Part shown: piece by piece, positions 1 to 6,007 of the stretch
Layout: every line of letters starts with the position of its first letter
Numbering within the stretch: the first letter of the stretch is position 1
Assembly: GCA_030679025.1 (NCBI GenBank)
Contig: JAUXTV010000146.1
Span: forward strand, 1 to 6,095
From: Candidatus Woesearchaeota archaeon
Lineage (GTDB): Archaea; Nanobdellota; Nanobdellia; SCGC-AAA011-G17; UBA489
Reading direction: 5' to 3'
Length of the DNA: 6,095 nucleotides
The notes under the pieces: generated by a model
Told to the model about the DNA's origin: nothing
Seen by the model: only the letters and a program-made list of their open reading frames with translations
Database searches by the model: none
Program-made: the position numbers and the translations under genes

Positions 1-23
1 AGGACTAAAAGGTATTGTTACTC

Positions 24-38
24 CCTAATATTTATAAC
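24..38 (+). promoter_or_regulatory. possible second, upstream TATA element
   Basis: CCTAAT at 24-29, a five-of-six match to the BRE consensus, is followed by TTTATAAC at 31-38. The box is a better TATA match than the one at 74-81. Used on the plus strand it would start a transcript near position 60 and give guaA a leader of about 45 nt with no Shine-Dalgarno site. It could also serve something outside the window. It is weaker than the nearer element because of its distance from the ATG. Confidence 0.25.
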
Positions 39-65
39 TACTTTTTAGAGACATTCTTCAAAGAG

Positions 66-81
66 AGAAATTGTTTTAAAG
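66..81 (+). promoter_or_regulatory. BRE/TATA promoter of guaA, probably leaderless
   Basis: AGAAAT at 66-71 fits the archaeal BRE consensus RNWAAW. After a 2-nt spacer comes TTTTAAAG at 74-81, a TATA-box-like element. The centre of the box is about 26 nt before the A of the guaA ATG, the distance normally seen between TATA box and transcription start in archaea. The 20 nt before the ATG contain no GGAG-like site. Together these suggest an mRNA that begins at or next to the start codon. This is inferred from motif and spacing only. Confidence 0.5.
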
Positions 82-103
82 AGTTCTTTTCTAGTATTTT
101 TCT

Positions 104-1963
104 ATGCATGAGAAAGTAGCTATTCTAGACGCGGGGGCACAATATGGGAAAGTTATTGATAGACGCTGTAGAGAACTTAAGGTAGCTTCTGATTTATTAC
201 CTTTTCATACACCTGCTTCAGTTTTACAACAAAAGTATGATGCTCTTATTCTTTCTGGCGGACCTCAAAGTGTGTATGGACAAGATGCTCCAAGTTATGA
301 TCCAGCAATTTTTTCTCTTGGCATTCCTATTTTAGGTATTTGTTATGGTATGCAACTTCTCAATAGAGCTACTGGGGGAACAGTTCATCCGAAACCTCTT
401 CGAGAAGATGGTCCTTGTCAGATAGACATAAACACCAACTCAGTATTATTTGCAGGACTTCCTTCACAACAGACAGTCTTAATGAGTCATGGAGATAGTG
501 TTGATCAACTTGCTGACGGATTTACAGTATCAGGCACATCGAATGGTTTGGTTGCAGCTATAGAGCATGCAGGGAAGCGTTTGTATGGAGTTCAATTTCA
601 TCCAGAAGTTGACTTGACAGAACATGGCAAAACTATGCTTAGTAATTTTTTATATGGAGTAGTTGGCTTTTCAGGGACTTATACTTCTGAAAACAGAGAA
701 CAAAAAGCTCTTGCCTATATTCGCGAGACTGTGGGAACTAAAAAAGTTTTAGTCTTAGTGAGTGGCGGAGTTGATAGTACAGTATGTGCAGCTCTTCTTA
801 GAAAAGGATTGTCTCCGGAACAAATTCATGCAGTACATATTGATAATGGTTTTATGCGCTTAGATGAAAGTCAACATGTCGCAACAGCATTACGAAACAT
901 AGGATTAGAACTTCAAGTGGTTAATGCCTCAAATGATTTTTATCAGGGAACTACTCAGATTGATGGAAAGCAAACACAACCCCTTGTACACATCGTTCAT
1001 CCAGAACACAAACGAAGAATTATTGGAGATACTTTTATGCGAGTTGCAGATAGAGTGATTACTTCTTTAGGTTTATGTCCTGAGGATGTTTATCTTGCTC
1101 AAGGAACTTTGCGTCCAGATTTAATTGAAAGTGCTTCTCACCTTGCTAGCGGAAATGCTGCAGTCATTAAAACCCATCACAATGATACTGCTTTAGTACG
1201 AGAGTTAAGAAAACAAGGCAGAGTTATAGAACCTTTACAAGATTATCATAAAGATGAAGTACGCGTATTAGGGAAAGAACTAGGTCTTCCTGATGCTATA
1301 GTTCAACGACAACCTTTTCCAGGTCCTGGGTTAGCCATAAGAATTTTGTGCAGTGAACAACCTTATATGACTCCTGAATTTGCTGCTCTTAACGAAAGCC
1401 TAGCAACCTTTACTCCAGCAGATATATCAGCAACTTTACTTCCTGTTCAAACTGTAGGAGTCCAAGGTGATGGAAGAACTTATAGTTATTTAGTAGGATT
1501 AAGTGGTGCAAGAAATTGGGACGCTCTTTTTTCTCTTGCTCAAGCAATTCCTAAACAACTTCATGCTGTTAATAGACTTGTGTATGTTTTCGGTGATCAT
1601 ATTTCTGGACCAATCACTGAGATAACTCTAACTCATCTTACACCTGATGTTATTCAACAACTTCAACATGCAGATGCTGTAGTCCATGAGGAATTAGTAA
1701 GACATACTCTTCTTCAAAAACTTAGTCAAGTTCCTGTTGTTTCTTTTCCAGTTCCTTTTGGTGTACAAGGCAATAGGTCGATAGGCATACGAACATTTAT
1801 CACTAATGATTTTATGGTTGGACGTCCAGCACTTCCTGGCAGAGATATTCCAGAACAAGCCTTAGATACTATGGTTGATAGAATCTTAAAAGAAGTTCCT
1901 GGTATTTCAAGAGTTTGTTATGATCTCACTTCAAAACCACCAGGTACAACAGAGTGGGAATAG
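104..1963 (+). CDS. guaA: GMP synthase (glutamine-hydrolysing), long eukaryote-like form
   Basis: It converts XMP, ATP and glutamine to GMP, the last step of de novo guanine nucleotide synthesis, in the cytoplasm. Residues 1-190 are a class I glutamine amidotransferase: GICYGMQLL carries nucleophile Cys80, and QFHPEV carries His166 and Glu168. Residues 210-410 are the ATP pyrophosphatase domain, with P-loop SGGVDST (220-226), GTLRPDLIES and THHNDT. QPFPGPGLAIR (403-413) leads into the dimerisation region. At 619 residues it exceeds the roughly 525 of bacterial GuaA and is shorter than human GMPS (693). The C-terminal 200 residues (TVGVQGDGRTYSY, RTFITNDF, ending DLTSKPPGTTEWE) closely resemble the human enzyme as I recall it, including its duplicated dimerisation fold. 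Many Euryarchaeota instead encode the two halves separately. The 104 start places the ATG just before the first strand (VAILDAGAQYG); an ATG at 108 is out of frame. The gene stands alone with its own promoter. Horizontal transfer is possible but unproven. Confidence 0.97.
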   Translation: MHEKVAILDAGAQYGKVIDRRCRELKVASDLLPFHTPASVLQQKYDALILSGGPQSVYGQDAPSYDPAIFSLGIPILGICYGMQLLNRATGGTVHPKPLREDGPCQIDINTNSVLFAGLPSQQTVLMSHGDSVDQLADGFTVSGTSNGLVAAIEHAGKRLYGVQFHPEVDLTEHGKTMLSNFLYGVVGFSGTYTSENREQKALAYIRETVGTKKVLVLVSGGVDSTVCAALLRKGLSPEQIHAVHIDNGFMRLDESQHVATALRNIGLELQVVNASNDFYQGTTQIDGKQTQPLVHIVHPEHKRRIIGDTFMRVADRVITSLGLCPEDVYLAQGTLRPDLIESASHLASGNAAVIKTHHNDTALVRELRKQGRVIEPLQDYHKDEVRVLGKELGLPDAIVQRQPFPGPGLAIRILCSEQPYMTPEFAALNESLATFTPADISATLLPVQTVGVQGDGRTYSYLVGLSGARNWDALFSLAQAIPKQLHAVNRLVYVFGDHISGPITEITLTHLTPDVIQQLQHADAVVHEELVRHTLLQKLSQVPVVSFPVPFGVQGNRSIGIRTFITNDFMVGRPALPGRDIPEQALDTMVDRILKEVPGISRVCYDLTSKPPGTTEWE

Positions 1964-2005
1964 TTTTAATTTCTAGATAATTTTCACTGTTCGTCGTTAC
2001 TCTAG
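1964..2005. terminator. convergent intergenic region with imperfect inverted repeat
   Basis: This gap separates the stops of guaA (+) and the PHP gene (-). CTAGATAA at 1973-1980 can pair with TTACTCTAG at 1997-2005, giving 5 bp plus 3 bp with one bulged C and a 16-nt loop. T-rich stretches (TTTTAATTTC after guaA, then TTTTC at 1981-1985) fit the U-rich ends at which archaeal polymerase stops. It may terminate transcription from both sides. The stem is short and AT-rich, so a chance match is quite possible. Confidence 0.3.
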
Positions 2006-2821
2006 TCAACTCTTTCTTATATGATCCCAGATAACGACTCCTGCATGCAATAACGCTCGCCATTTTGCACTTTGTCCTACACCATCTTCAGGCGTAGCGG
2101 AGCGAAGAGCACCCCTCATCATTCCTATCAACGACTCAGTAGAAATTGTTGCACCTAAAAAAACAGCATCGTAATTTTGTGGCATTTGTATCTTTGTGTA
2201 ACTTCTTCCTACTTCAGCAGCAGAATGGCCATCTGATGTAGTAAGTGCACCTAAATGCGGAAAATGCTCTTTCTTTTTTCTGTAGAACTCTAAAGCTTCT
2301 CTGTTTGGATTTAGCATAAAAGGAATATTTGCAACAGTTGCTTCACCATTAAATATTTCTATAGCATCTATATCTTCTAAGTGCTGTTCATGTTTCTCTA
2401 AATAAGGACCAATGCCTCCCCATCCCCTCATAAAGGGATGATCTATAATAATAATACCGTTTTGATCTTTAACTTCTTTTATAGTATCTTGTAAACTTCT
2501 TCCAAGAGTGATATGTTTATTTCTTTCTATACCAAATACTAGAACATGACCTTCTTTTGTAGGTACTTCTTCGCCTTTAACTACAAGCACATCTTTTCTA
2601 GGAACATAAAAACCACACCCTAAATCTTTTCTTTCAGCTCCAGGTAAATCATGAATTTGTTCATATCTTGTATCAGCAAAATTAACAATACCTAATATAC
2701 CTCCAAGTCCTAGTTTCTTTTGCCCTAGTTCAATAACTTTGTCTAAATCAAAATCGTCTGCAACATTAGCCCGGGTTTTTAAGTGGTTATGCAAGTCTGC
2801 TCTTATAGTTCTTAAGCTCAT
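2006..2821 (-). CDS. PHP-domain metal-dependent phosphoesterase-like protein
   Basis: 271 residues, probably cytoplasmic; I see no signal peptide or membrane segment. PHP domains bind two or three metal ions and usually hydrolyse phosphoesters. Motif I is ADLHNH (His11, His13). GEEV (Glu84/Glu85) followed by GHVLVFG (His92) matches the strand carrying the metal-bridging Glu. IIDHPF (His128) matches the third His motif, EIFNG (155-159) follows it, and TSDGHS gives Asp197 and His199. Motif II, usually a DH after a GI(A/V)xT strand, reads GILGIVNFADTRYE here, so the usual His and probably one metal ligand are missing. Metal binding or activity may therefore be altered. It belongs with the general PHP family (COG0613-like) rather than with polymerase PHP or histidinol phosphatase proteins; its substrate cannot be told. 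It lies 74 bp downstream of rpoK, in the same direction, but has its own promoter. The 2821 start puts motif I at residue 8, normal for the family. Confidence 0.85.
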   Translation of the reverse strand: MSLRTIRADLHNHLKTRANVADDFDLDKVIELGQKKLGLGGILGIVNFADTRYEQIHDLPGAERKDLGCGFYVPRKDVLVVKGEEVPTKEGHVLVFGIERNKHITLGRSLQDTIKEVKDQNGIIIIDHPFMRGWGGIGPYLEKHEQHLEDIDAIEIFNGEATVANIPFMLNPNREALEFYRKKKEHFPHLGALTTSDGHSAAEVGRSYTKIQMPQNYDAVFLGATISTESLIGMMRGALRSATPEDGVGQSAKWRALLHAGVVIWDHIRKS

Positions 2822-2845
2822 TTTACTATATTAGAGTAGAACAAC

Positions 2846-2860
2846 CTTATAAATGTTACT
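2846..2860 (-). promoter_or_regulatory. BRE/TATA promoter of the PHP gene, probably leaderless
   Basis: Read on the minus strand, AGTAAC (2860-2855, five of six to the BRE consensus) is followed by one nucleotide and then TTTATAAG (2853-2846), a near-perfect archaeal TATA box. Its centre is about 28 nt before the A of the PHP ATG. The intervening sequence is AT-rich and has no Shine-Dalgarno site, so a leaderless or nearly leaderless mRNA is likely. The layout matches the one in front of guaA. Confidence 0.6.
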
Positions 2861-2868
2861 ACTACTTA

Positions 2869-2895
2869 GTTTAAATAAATAGAAAGAAAAATAAA
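2869..2895 (-). terminator. T-rich terminator after rpoK
   Basis: Directly after the rpoK stop, the minus strand is strongly T-rich, beginning TTTATTTTTCTTTCTATTTA, with no clear hairpin. Archaeal RNA polymerase commonly stops at such U-rich tracts without a stem-loop. Its position between the end of the exosome operon and the PHP promoter supports it as the operon terminator. Partial readthrough into the PHP gene remains possible. Confidence 0.5.
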
Positions 2896-3096
2896 TTACT
2901 GCTTTGTAGGCAGCGGGCGCTTGATAGTTATCGGAAGAACATCTTGCTGAAACTCTAGCTTGGCAATCTCAATCGGAGAAAACTTGATTTTTTGCAATAC
3001 TTCTTTAGCTATTTTTACTAATATAGGGGCACCCATTGCAATCTGCAATGCGCGAGCACCAATCAATCGAGCTTCTTCGTATTTTGTGTACTTCAT
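2896..3096 (-). CDS. rpoK: DNA-directed RNA polymerase subunit K (Rpo6, RPB6/omega homologue)
   Basis: A 66-residue protein, in the normal size range for archaeal Rpo6. It helps assemble and stabilise RNA polymerase by clamping the largest subunit, and is homologous to eukaryotic RPB6 and bacterial omega. Family signatures are [20 protein letters not shown] (residues 4-23), with the expected [12 protein letters not shown] helix, PIEIAKLEF (41-49) and the C-terminal [10 protein letters not shown] (54-63). It starts 10 nt after the rrp42 stop and has an AGGA site overlapping that stop codon, so it is the last gene of the exosome operon. In many archaea rpoK lies instead near rpoN and ribosomal protein genes, and this slot is held by rpl37ae and rpoP. 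The residue match makes the family assignment firm despite the short length. Confidence 0.93.
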   Translation of the reverse strand: MKYTKYEEARLIGARALQIAMGAPILVKIAKEVLQKIKFSPIEIAKLEFQQDVLPITIKRPLPTKQ

Positions 3097-3104
3097 TTTG
3101 CTGT

Positions 3105-3108
3105 TCCT
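3105..3108 (-). promoter_or_regulatory. ribosome binding site of rpoK
   Basis: AGGA on the minus strand lies 8 nt before the rpoK ATG and shares bases with the TAG stop of rrp42. This supports the 3096 start and coupled translation. Confidence 0.55.
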
Positions 3109-3889
3109 AGAGTAGTTTTCTGAGCTTTGCTGTGTGTTCTACAGCGATGTCAACCATTTTGCTGATATCTTCCATAGTTAAAGCTTTTGGTCCGCCCTTC
3201 TGCATAGCGCATATTACGCCATTTTCCAGGACACCCACAGTTAATCGAGCATCTACAGATTTCCATTCTTCAATAGTTGGATCCACCATCAAAGTGCCAT
3301 TAATCTTAATGACTGTTACTTCCAGAGGGGACTTATCCAAAGGCAAAGGAGTTTTGGTTTTCTTCTTGTAGTCTATCTTTTCTGTCTTCTTATCAAAGGT
3401 TGGGAAATTAGCATTCTTTAAAGCCGCCAACGCCGCCAAGGAAAACGCGTCGAATAAATTTCCAGCGTCGTTGATAGGATACAAGTCTACAATAACAGTC
3501 CAGACTTTTTCTCCTTCTTTGATACAGAGTTTTTTAGTATCCAAAGCATGACCTTCTCTCAAAGCGCGGTCTACTACACGAGCGTATTCAATAGCTACCA
3601 CACTTGGAGGACCTAACTCATATTCTGGATTACTTAATGGAGTTAATTCCACATTGACCATTATATTTCCCTCATCTTGAGAATCTGGGAATGGCGCGCC
3701 TACTTCTAACTTCACTCCAGCAACTACTATAGTCTCACCTATAGTTACTCGAGCAGAGCCTTCAGCAGATTTAGGTGATATATCATACTCTACCTTGATT
3801 GGCTTTCTATATTCTAATGGCTTTCTGCCATCTTCGCGCATTTCTTTTTGCAAGAGCGCGGTAATGTGATCATGCATCATGCTTGTCAT
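3107..3889 (-). CDS. rrp42: exosome complex subunit Rrp42 (non-catalytic RNase PH-like)
   Basis: 260 residues, one RNase PH fold. It pairs with Rrp41 to build the six-membered exosome ring that degrades RNA from the 3' end with phosphate and can add tails in reverse. Family landmarks are [10 protein letters not shown] (19-28), [20 protein letters not shown] (45-64), VVDRALRE (105-112), [20 protein letters not shown] (120-139) and [17 protein letters not shown] (141-157). The paired arginines that bind phosphate in Rrp41 are replaced here: [15 protein letters not shown] aligns with the Rrp41 segment ANRRSREIS. This fits its known structural and RNA-binding role. The start at 3889 is supported by AAGGAG 7 nt upstream; in-frame ATGs at 3880 and 3877 have poorer spacing. 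It overlaps the rrp41 end by 20 nt, which suggests coupled translation and balanced 1:1 production of the ring partners. Confidence 0.95.
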   Translation of the reverse strand: MTSMMHDHITALLQKEMREDGRKPLEYRKPIKVEYDISPKSAEGSARVTIGETIVVAGVKLEVGAPFPDSQDEGNIMVNVELTPLSNPEYELGPPSVVAIEYARVVDRALREGHALDTKKLCIKEGEKVWTVIVDLYPINDAGNLFDAFSLAALAALKNANFPTFDKKTEKIDYKKKTKTPLPLDKSPLEVTVIKINGTLMVDPTIEEWKSVDARLTVGVLENGVICAMQKGGPKALTMEDISKMVDIAVEHTAKLRKLL

Positions 3890-4568
3890 GGTATCTCTCC
3901 TTCAACGCTTTGCGCTGGACTTCTGCAATTTTCATTGCAGCTTCTTTTGCTTTGTCTAAAGCTTTTAGTAAAACATCTTTTTTGATTTCTCCATCCACTT
4001 GTAGAAGACTTACTTCTCCTGTTATAGGAAGACAAGCAAATGCAATATCTGTCGCGCCTTCATTCATGTCTTCTTCACCATTGATATCTACTACGATTTC
4101 ATTTCGTAAATAGCCGACTGATAAAGCTGAAACTAAATCTTTCATAGGGATACCAGCATCTGCCAGAGCCATAGCTGCAGCACAAATACCAGCACAACGA
4201 GTACCTGCATCAGTCTGCACTAACTCGATGAAAATATCAATGACTGCATTGGGATAAGCAGTTAAATCTAAGACTGGTTCTAAAGCTTTTTCGATGACCA
4301 TGGAGATTTCTCTTGAACGTCTATTTGCTGAAGGACGAACACGATCTCCTGAACCTGAGAAAGCCATCATGTTATAATTACATCTCAACAATCCTTTTTC
4401 TGGATTCTGCATGAATTTAGGATGCAATTCTCGAGGACCATAGACTGCTGCATATGCAATGGTTTCACCAATTCTAAACATAGCGCTTCCATCTGCACGT
4501 TTGATAATGCCTGTTTTTGCTTCCATCTTACGAAGCTCTTCTGGAGCTCTTCCATCATTCCGTTTCAT
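3870..4568 (-). CDS. rrp41: exosome complex catalytic subunit Rrp41 (RNase PH-like)
   Basis: The phosphorolytic subunit of the archaeal exosome: it removes nucleotides from RNA 3' ends as nucleoside diphosphates and can add tails in reverse. From the preferred start it is 232 residues. Visible family motifs are NDGRAPEELRKM, ADGSAMFRIG, AAVYGPRELHPKF, NYNMMAFS, the phosphate-binding arginine pair in ANRRSREIS (Arg83-Arg84), DIFIELVQTDAGTRCAGICA (111-130) and GATDIAFACLP, whose Asp174 matches the catalytic aspartate. It therefore looks active. An earlier in-frame ATG at 4598 would add ten residues (KNLLWSVEE plus Met), but that ATG directly abuts its only purine-rich site. The one at 4568 has GGAG 10 nt upstream and puts the DGR motif where relatives have it. 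It overlaps the end of rrp4 by 14 nt (44 nt if the longer form is used) and rrp42 by 20 nt. Confidence 0.95.
   Translation of the reverse strand: MKRNDGRAPEELRKMEAKTGIIKRADGSAMFRIGETIAYAAVYGPRELHPKFMQNPEKGLLRCNYNMMAFSGSGDRVRPSANRRSREISMVIEKALEPVLDLTAYPNAVIDIFIELVQTDAGTRCAGICAAAMALADAGIPMKDLVSALSVGYLRNEIVVDINGEEDMNEGATDIAFACLPITGEVSLLQVDGEIKKDVLLKALDKAKEAAMKIAEVQRKALKERYHDKHDA
3897..3902 (-). promoter_or_regulatory. ribosome binding site of rrp42
   Basis: AAGGAG on the minus strand, inside the end of rrp41, lies 7 nt before the ATG at 3889. It is a strong Shine-Dalgarno match and selects this ATG over the nearby in-frame ones at 3880 and 3877. Confidence 0.7.
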
Positions 4569-5295
4569 TTCTTCCACGCTCCATAATAGGTTCTTCATCC
4601 TCTCTTGTCAAAGGCTTGTTCTTGCTTGCTTTCTTTTCTAGCAAGCTTGCAATTTCTTCTGTCAAACCTTCACGGTGTGATTCTTGATTGATCTTGTAAA
4701 TTGCTTCAGCTGCAACCATTTCATCTTCTGGCGCGCCTTGAATCCATACTGTACCGTTTTGACCAACTACTATTCTACAAGCAGTTTTGTCTTTGATCAT
4801 GGAAATCATGCTTCCTTGCTTGCCAATAATTCTTGGCACTTTGGAAGAATCTACCTGCACGAGTTTTCCTGGACCTAATTTTCTTAATCCTGGACCACGC
4901 ATAGACAGATCAACAGATGAGCGAGTTACTTTACTAATCTTACAGACTACATAATCTCCATGGGAGAAATACTCTGCTAGATCAGCGCCGCGTTCTACGA
5001 ATTCACTGATTTCTCTTACGGAAAGCACACCCATATTAGCACAGCCCATGTCAATGAACCAGTTGCTAAAAGTCATGTCCATAATCTTTCCTACGATAGT
5101 ATCATCTCTCTTTGGCATATACCGACCGCGCAAAGGTATAACACGAATCACGCGACCACTCACATTTGTTAATCCTACATATATTGAGACAATTTTGTCT
5201 TTGTCTCTATAGGTTCCTGAGGATGGTAAAAAGTCCATTCCTGTCGCTAAGACTTCACCAGGGACCACAATTTTTTTATTTTCTATTGTTTCCAT
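4555..5295 (-). CDS. rrp4: exosome complex RNA-binding cap subunit Rrp4 (S1 and KH domains)
   Basis: 246 residues. Rrp4 forms a trimeric cap on the Rrp41/Rrp42 ring, binds RNA and feeds it to the central channel. The N-terminal domain (about 1-55) starts with VVPGEVLATG and includes SGTYRDKDKI. The S1 domain (about 60-135) contains DTIVGKIMDMTFSNWFIDMG and ends in SVDLSMRGPGLRKLGPGKLV, typical of Rrp4. The KH domain (about 143-205) has the loop RIIGKQGSMI with its GxxG at 158-161. The KH domain separates it from Csl4, which carries a zinc ribbon. The last 35 or so residues are charged and probably disordered. TAAGGAG lies 8 nt before the ATG and overlaps the SBDS stop, giving a 12-nt gap. The protein matches the usual family length and order. 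Confidence 0.95.
   Translation of the reverse strand: METIENKKIVVPGEVLATGMDFLPSSGTYRDKDKIVSIYVGLTNVSGRVIRVIPLRGRYMPKRDDTIVGKIMDMTFSNWFIDMGCANMGVLSVREISEFVERGADLAEYFSHGDYVVCKISKVTRSSVDLSMRGPGLRKLGPGKLVQVDSSKVPRIIGKQGSMISMIKDKTACRIVVGQNGTVWIQGAPEDEMVAAEAIYKINQESHREGLTEEIASLLEKKASKNKPLTREDEEPIMERGRNETE
4579..4582 (-). promoter_or_regulatory. ribosome binding site of rrp41
   Basis: GGAG on the minus strand lies within the end of rrp4, 10 nt before the ATG at 4568. It favours that start over the ATG at 4598. A GGAA at 4575-4572, closer to the start, may also contribute. Confidence 0.45.
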
Positions 5296-5303
5296 TTTCT
5301 TAA

Positions 5304-5310
5304 CTCCTTA
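5304..5310 (-). promoter_or_regulatory. ribosome binding site of rrp4 overlapping the SBDS stop
   Basis: TAAGGAG on the minus strand combines the TAA stop of the SBDS gene with a strong Shine-Dalgarno core, 8 nt before the rrp4 ATG. Ribosomes finishing SBDS could restart directly on rrp4. Confidence 0.7.
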
Positions 5311-6006
5311 TGTTGTTTTGAGAATCTTGCTTTCAACAGAACCCTGAGTAATTTTATTCAATTCTGCAAAAAGTTCTTCTTGTAAGCCTGCTGGAATTTC
5401 TACCTGCGCAAGCAATGCACCATCATTCAACCATTCACTTTTTATCAGCTTGTATTTCTTTACTGTTCTGAAAGCGGTGCCTGCATATTGTGCTGCAATT
5501 TTAATTTCCAACAGACATGTTTCGAATTTAATGGGAATAATTGGCTTTAATGCAGTGAGTATTGCTTCTACTTGCTCTTCTGCACTTTTGTTCTCATCGA
5601 TTTTTACTTTTGCTTGTTGCATAGCAGCTTCGATTCTAGCTGGAGGATGGGGTAAATTAGTTTTAGTATCGATGGCTTGCCTATGAATAATATCAATAAT
5701 ACGCTTCTTTTTTTCTTCTCTTTCTTTTTCACGATGCTTCTGCGTTAATTGGATTTCTCCTTCCTTGAGAATTATCAATGCTATAGCCTGCACATCAGTA
5801 GTGTTGAAAGCTACTAACAAATCTTTCTCTGTTGGTTTAATGCCACGTTTAGCTTCATGGAAAATATCAGCAGTAACCATGACTTCATCCAAAGCAATTT
5901 TTTTTCCTTGCCTAAATGCTAGCGCTTTGTCACAATCAACGAGGATTTCATATTGCTTTCCTTGTTTTTTTATGCGAGCTTCTACTGCACTAGTTACATT
6001 TGTCAT
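5308..6006 (-). CDS. sdo1: ribosome maturation protein SBDS (Sdo1 homologue)
   Basis: 232 residues, the usual archaeal length. In eukaryotes SBDS acts with the EF-2-like GTPase to release the anti-association factor eIF6 from new 60S subunits; the archaeal protein is inferred to act similarly on aIF6 and the large subunit. The N-terminal FYSH domain spans about 1-90, including YEILVDCDKALAFRQGK and ADIFHEAKRG. The central helical domain (about 95-160) holds the hallmark stretch GEIQLTQKHREKEREEKK (83-100) and TKTNLPHPPARIE (114-126). The C-terminal ferredoxin-like domain covers about 161-232, with EIKIAAQYAGTAFRTVKKY. Its ATG lies one nucleotide after the TAA of the upstream gene and has no clear Shine-Dalgarno site, so translation by re-initiation is likely. 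Linkage with the exosome genes is conserved in archaea and ties ribosome assembly to RNA processing. Confidence 0.96.
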   Translation of the reverse strand: MTNVTSAVEARIKKQGKQYEILVDCDKALAFRQGKKIALDEVMVTADIFHEAKRGIKPTEKDLLVAFNTTDVQAIALIILKEGEIQLTQKHREKEREEKKKRIIDIIHRQAIDTKTNLPHPPARIEAAMQQAKVKIDENKSAEEQVEAILTALKPIIPIKFETCLLEIKIAAQYAGTAFRTVKKYKLIKSEWLNDGALLAQVEIPAGLQEELFAELNKITQGSVESKILKTT

Positions 6007-6007
6007 A

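Noticed and set aside
108..110. ATG four bases after the guaA start as an alternative start
   Set aside because: It is out of frame with the GMP synthase reading frame.
3877..3880. Alternative in-frame starts of rrp42 (Met4 and Met5)
   Set aside because: The AAGGAG site is 7 nt from the first ATG and too far from these, so the longer start is favoured.
3694..4737. Two copies of the 10-mer TGGCGCGCCT, GC-rich islands in AT-rich DNA
   Set aside because: Both encode Gly-Ala-Pro on the minus strand (in Rrp42 EVGAPF and Rrp4 IQGAPE) in conserved protein positions, so shared codon choice explains them without a DNA-level signal.
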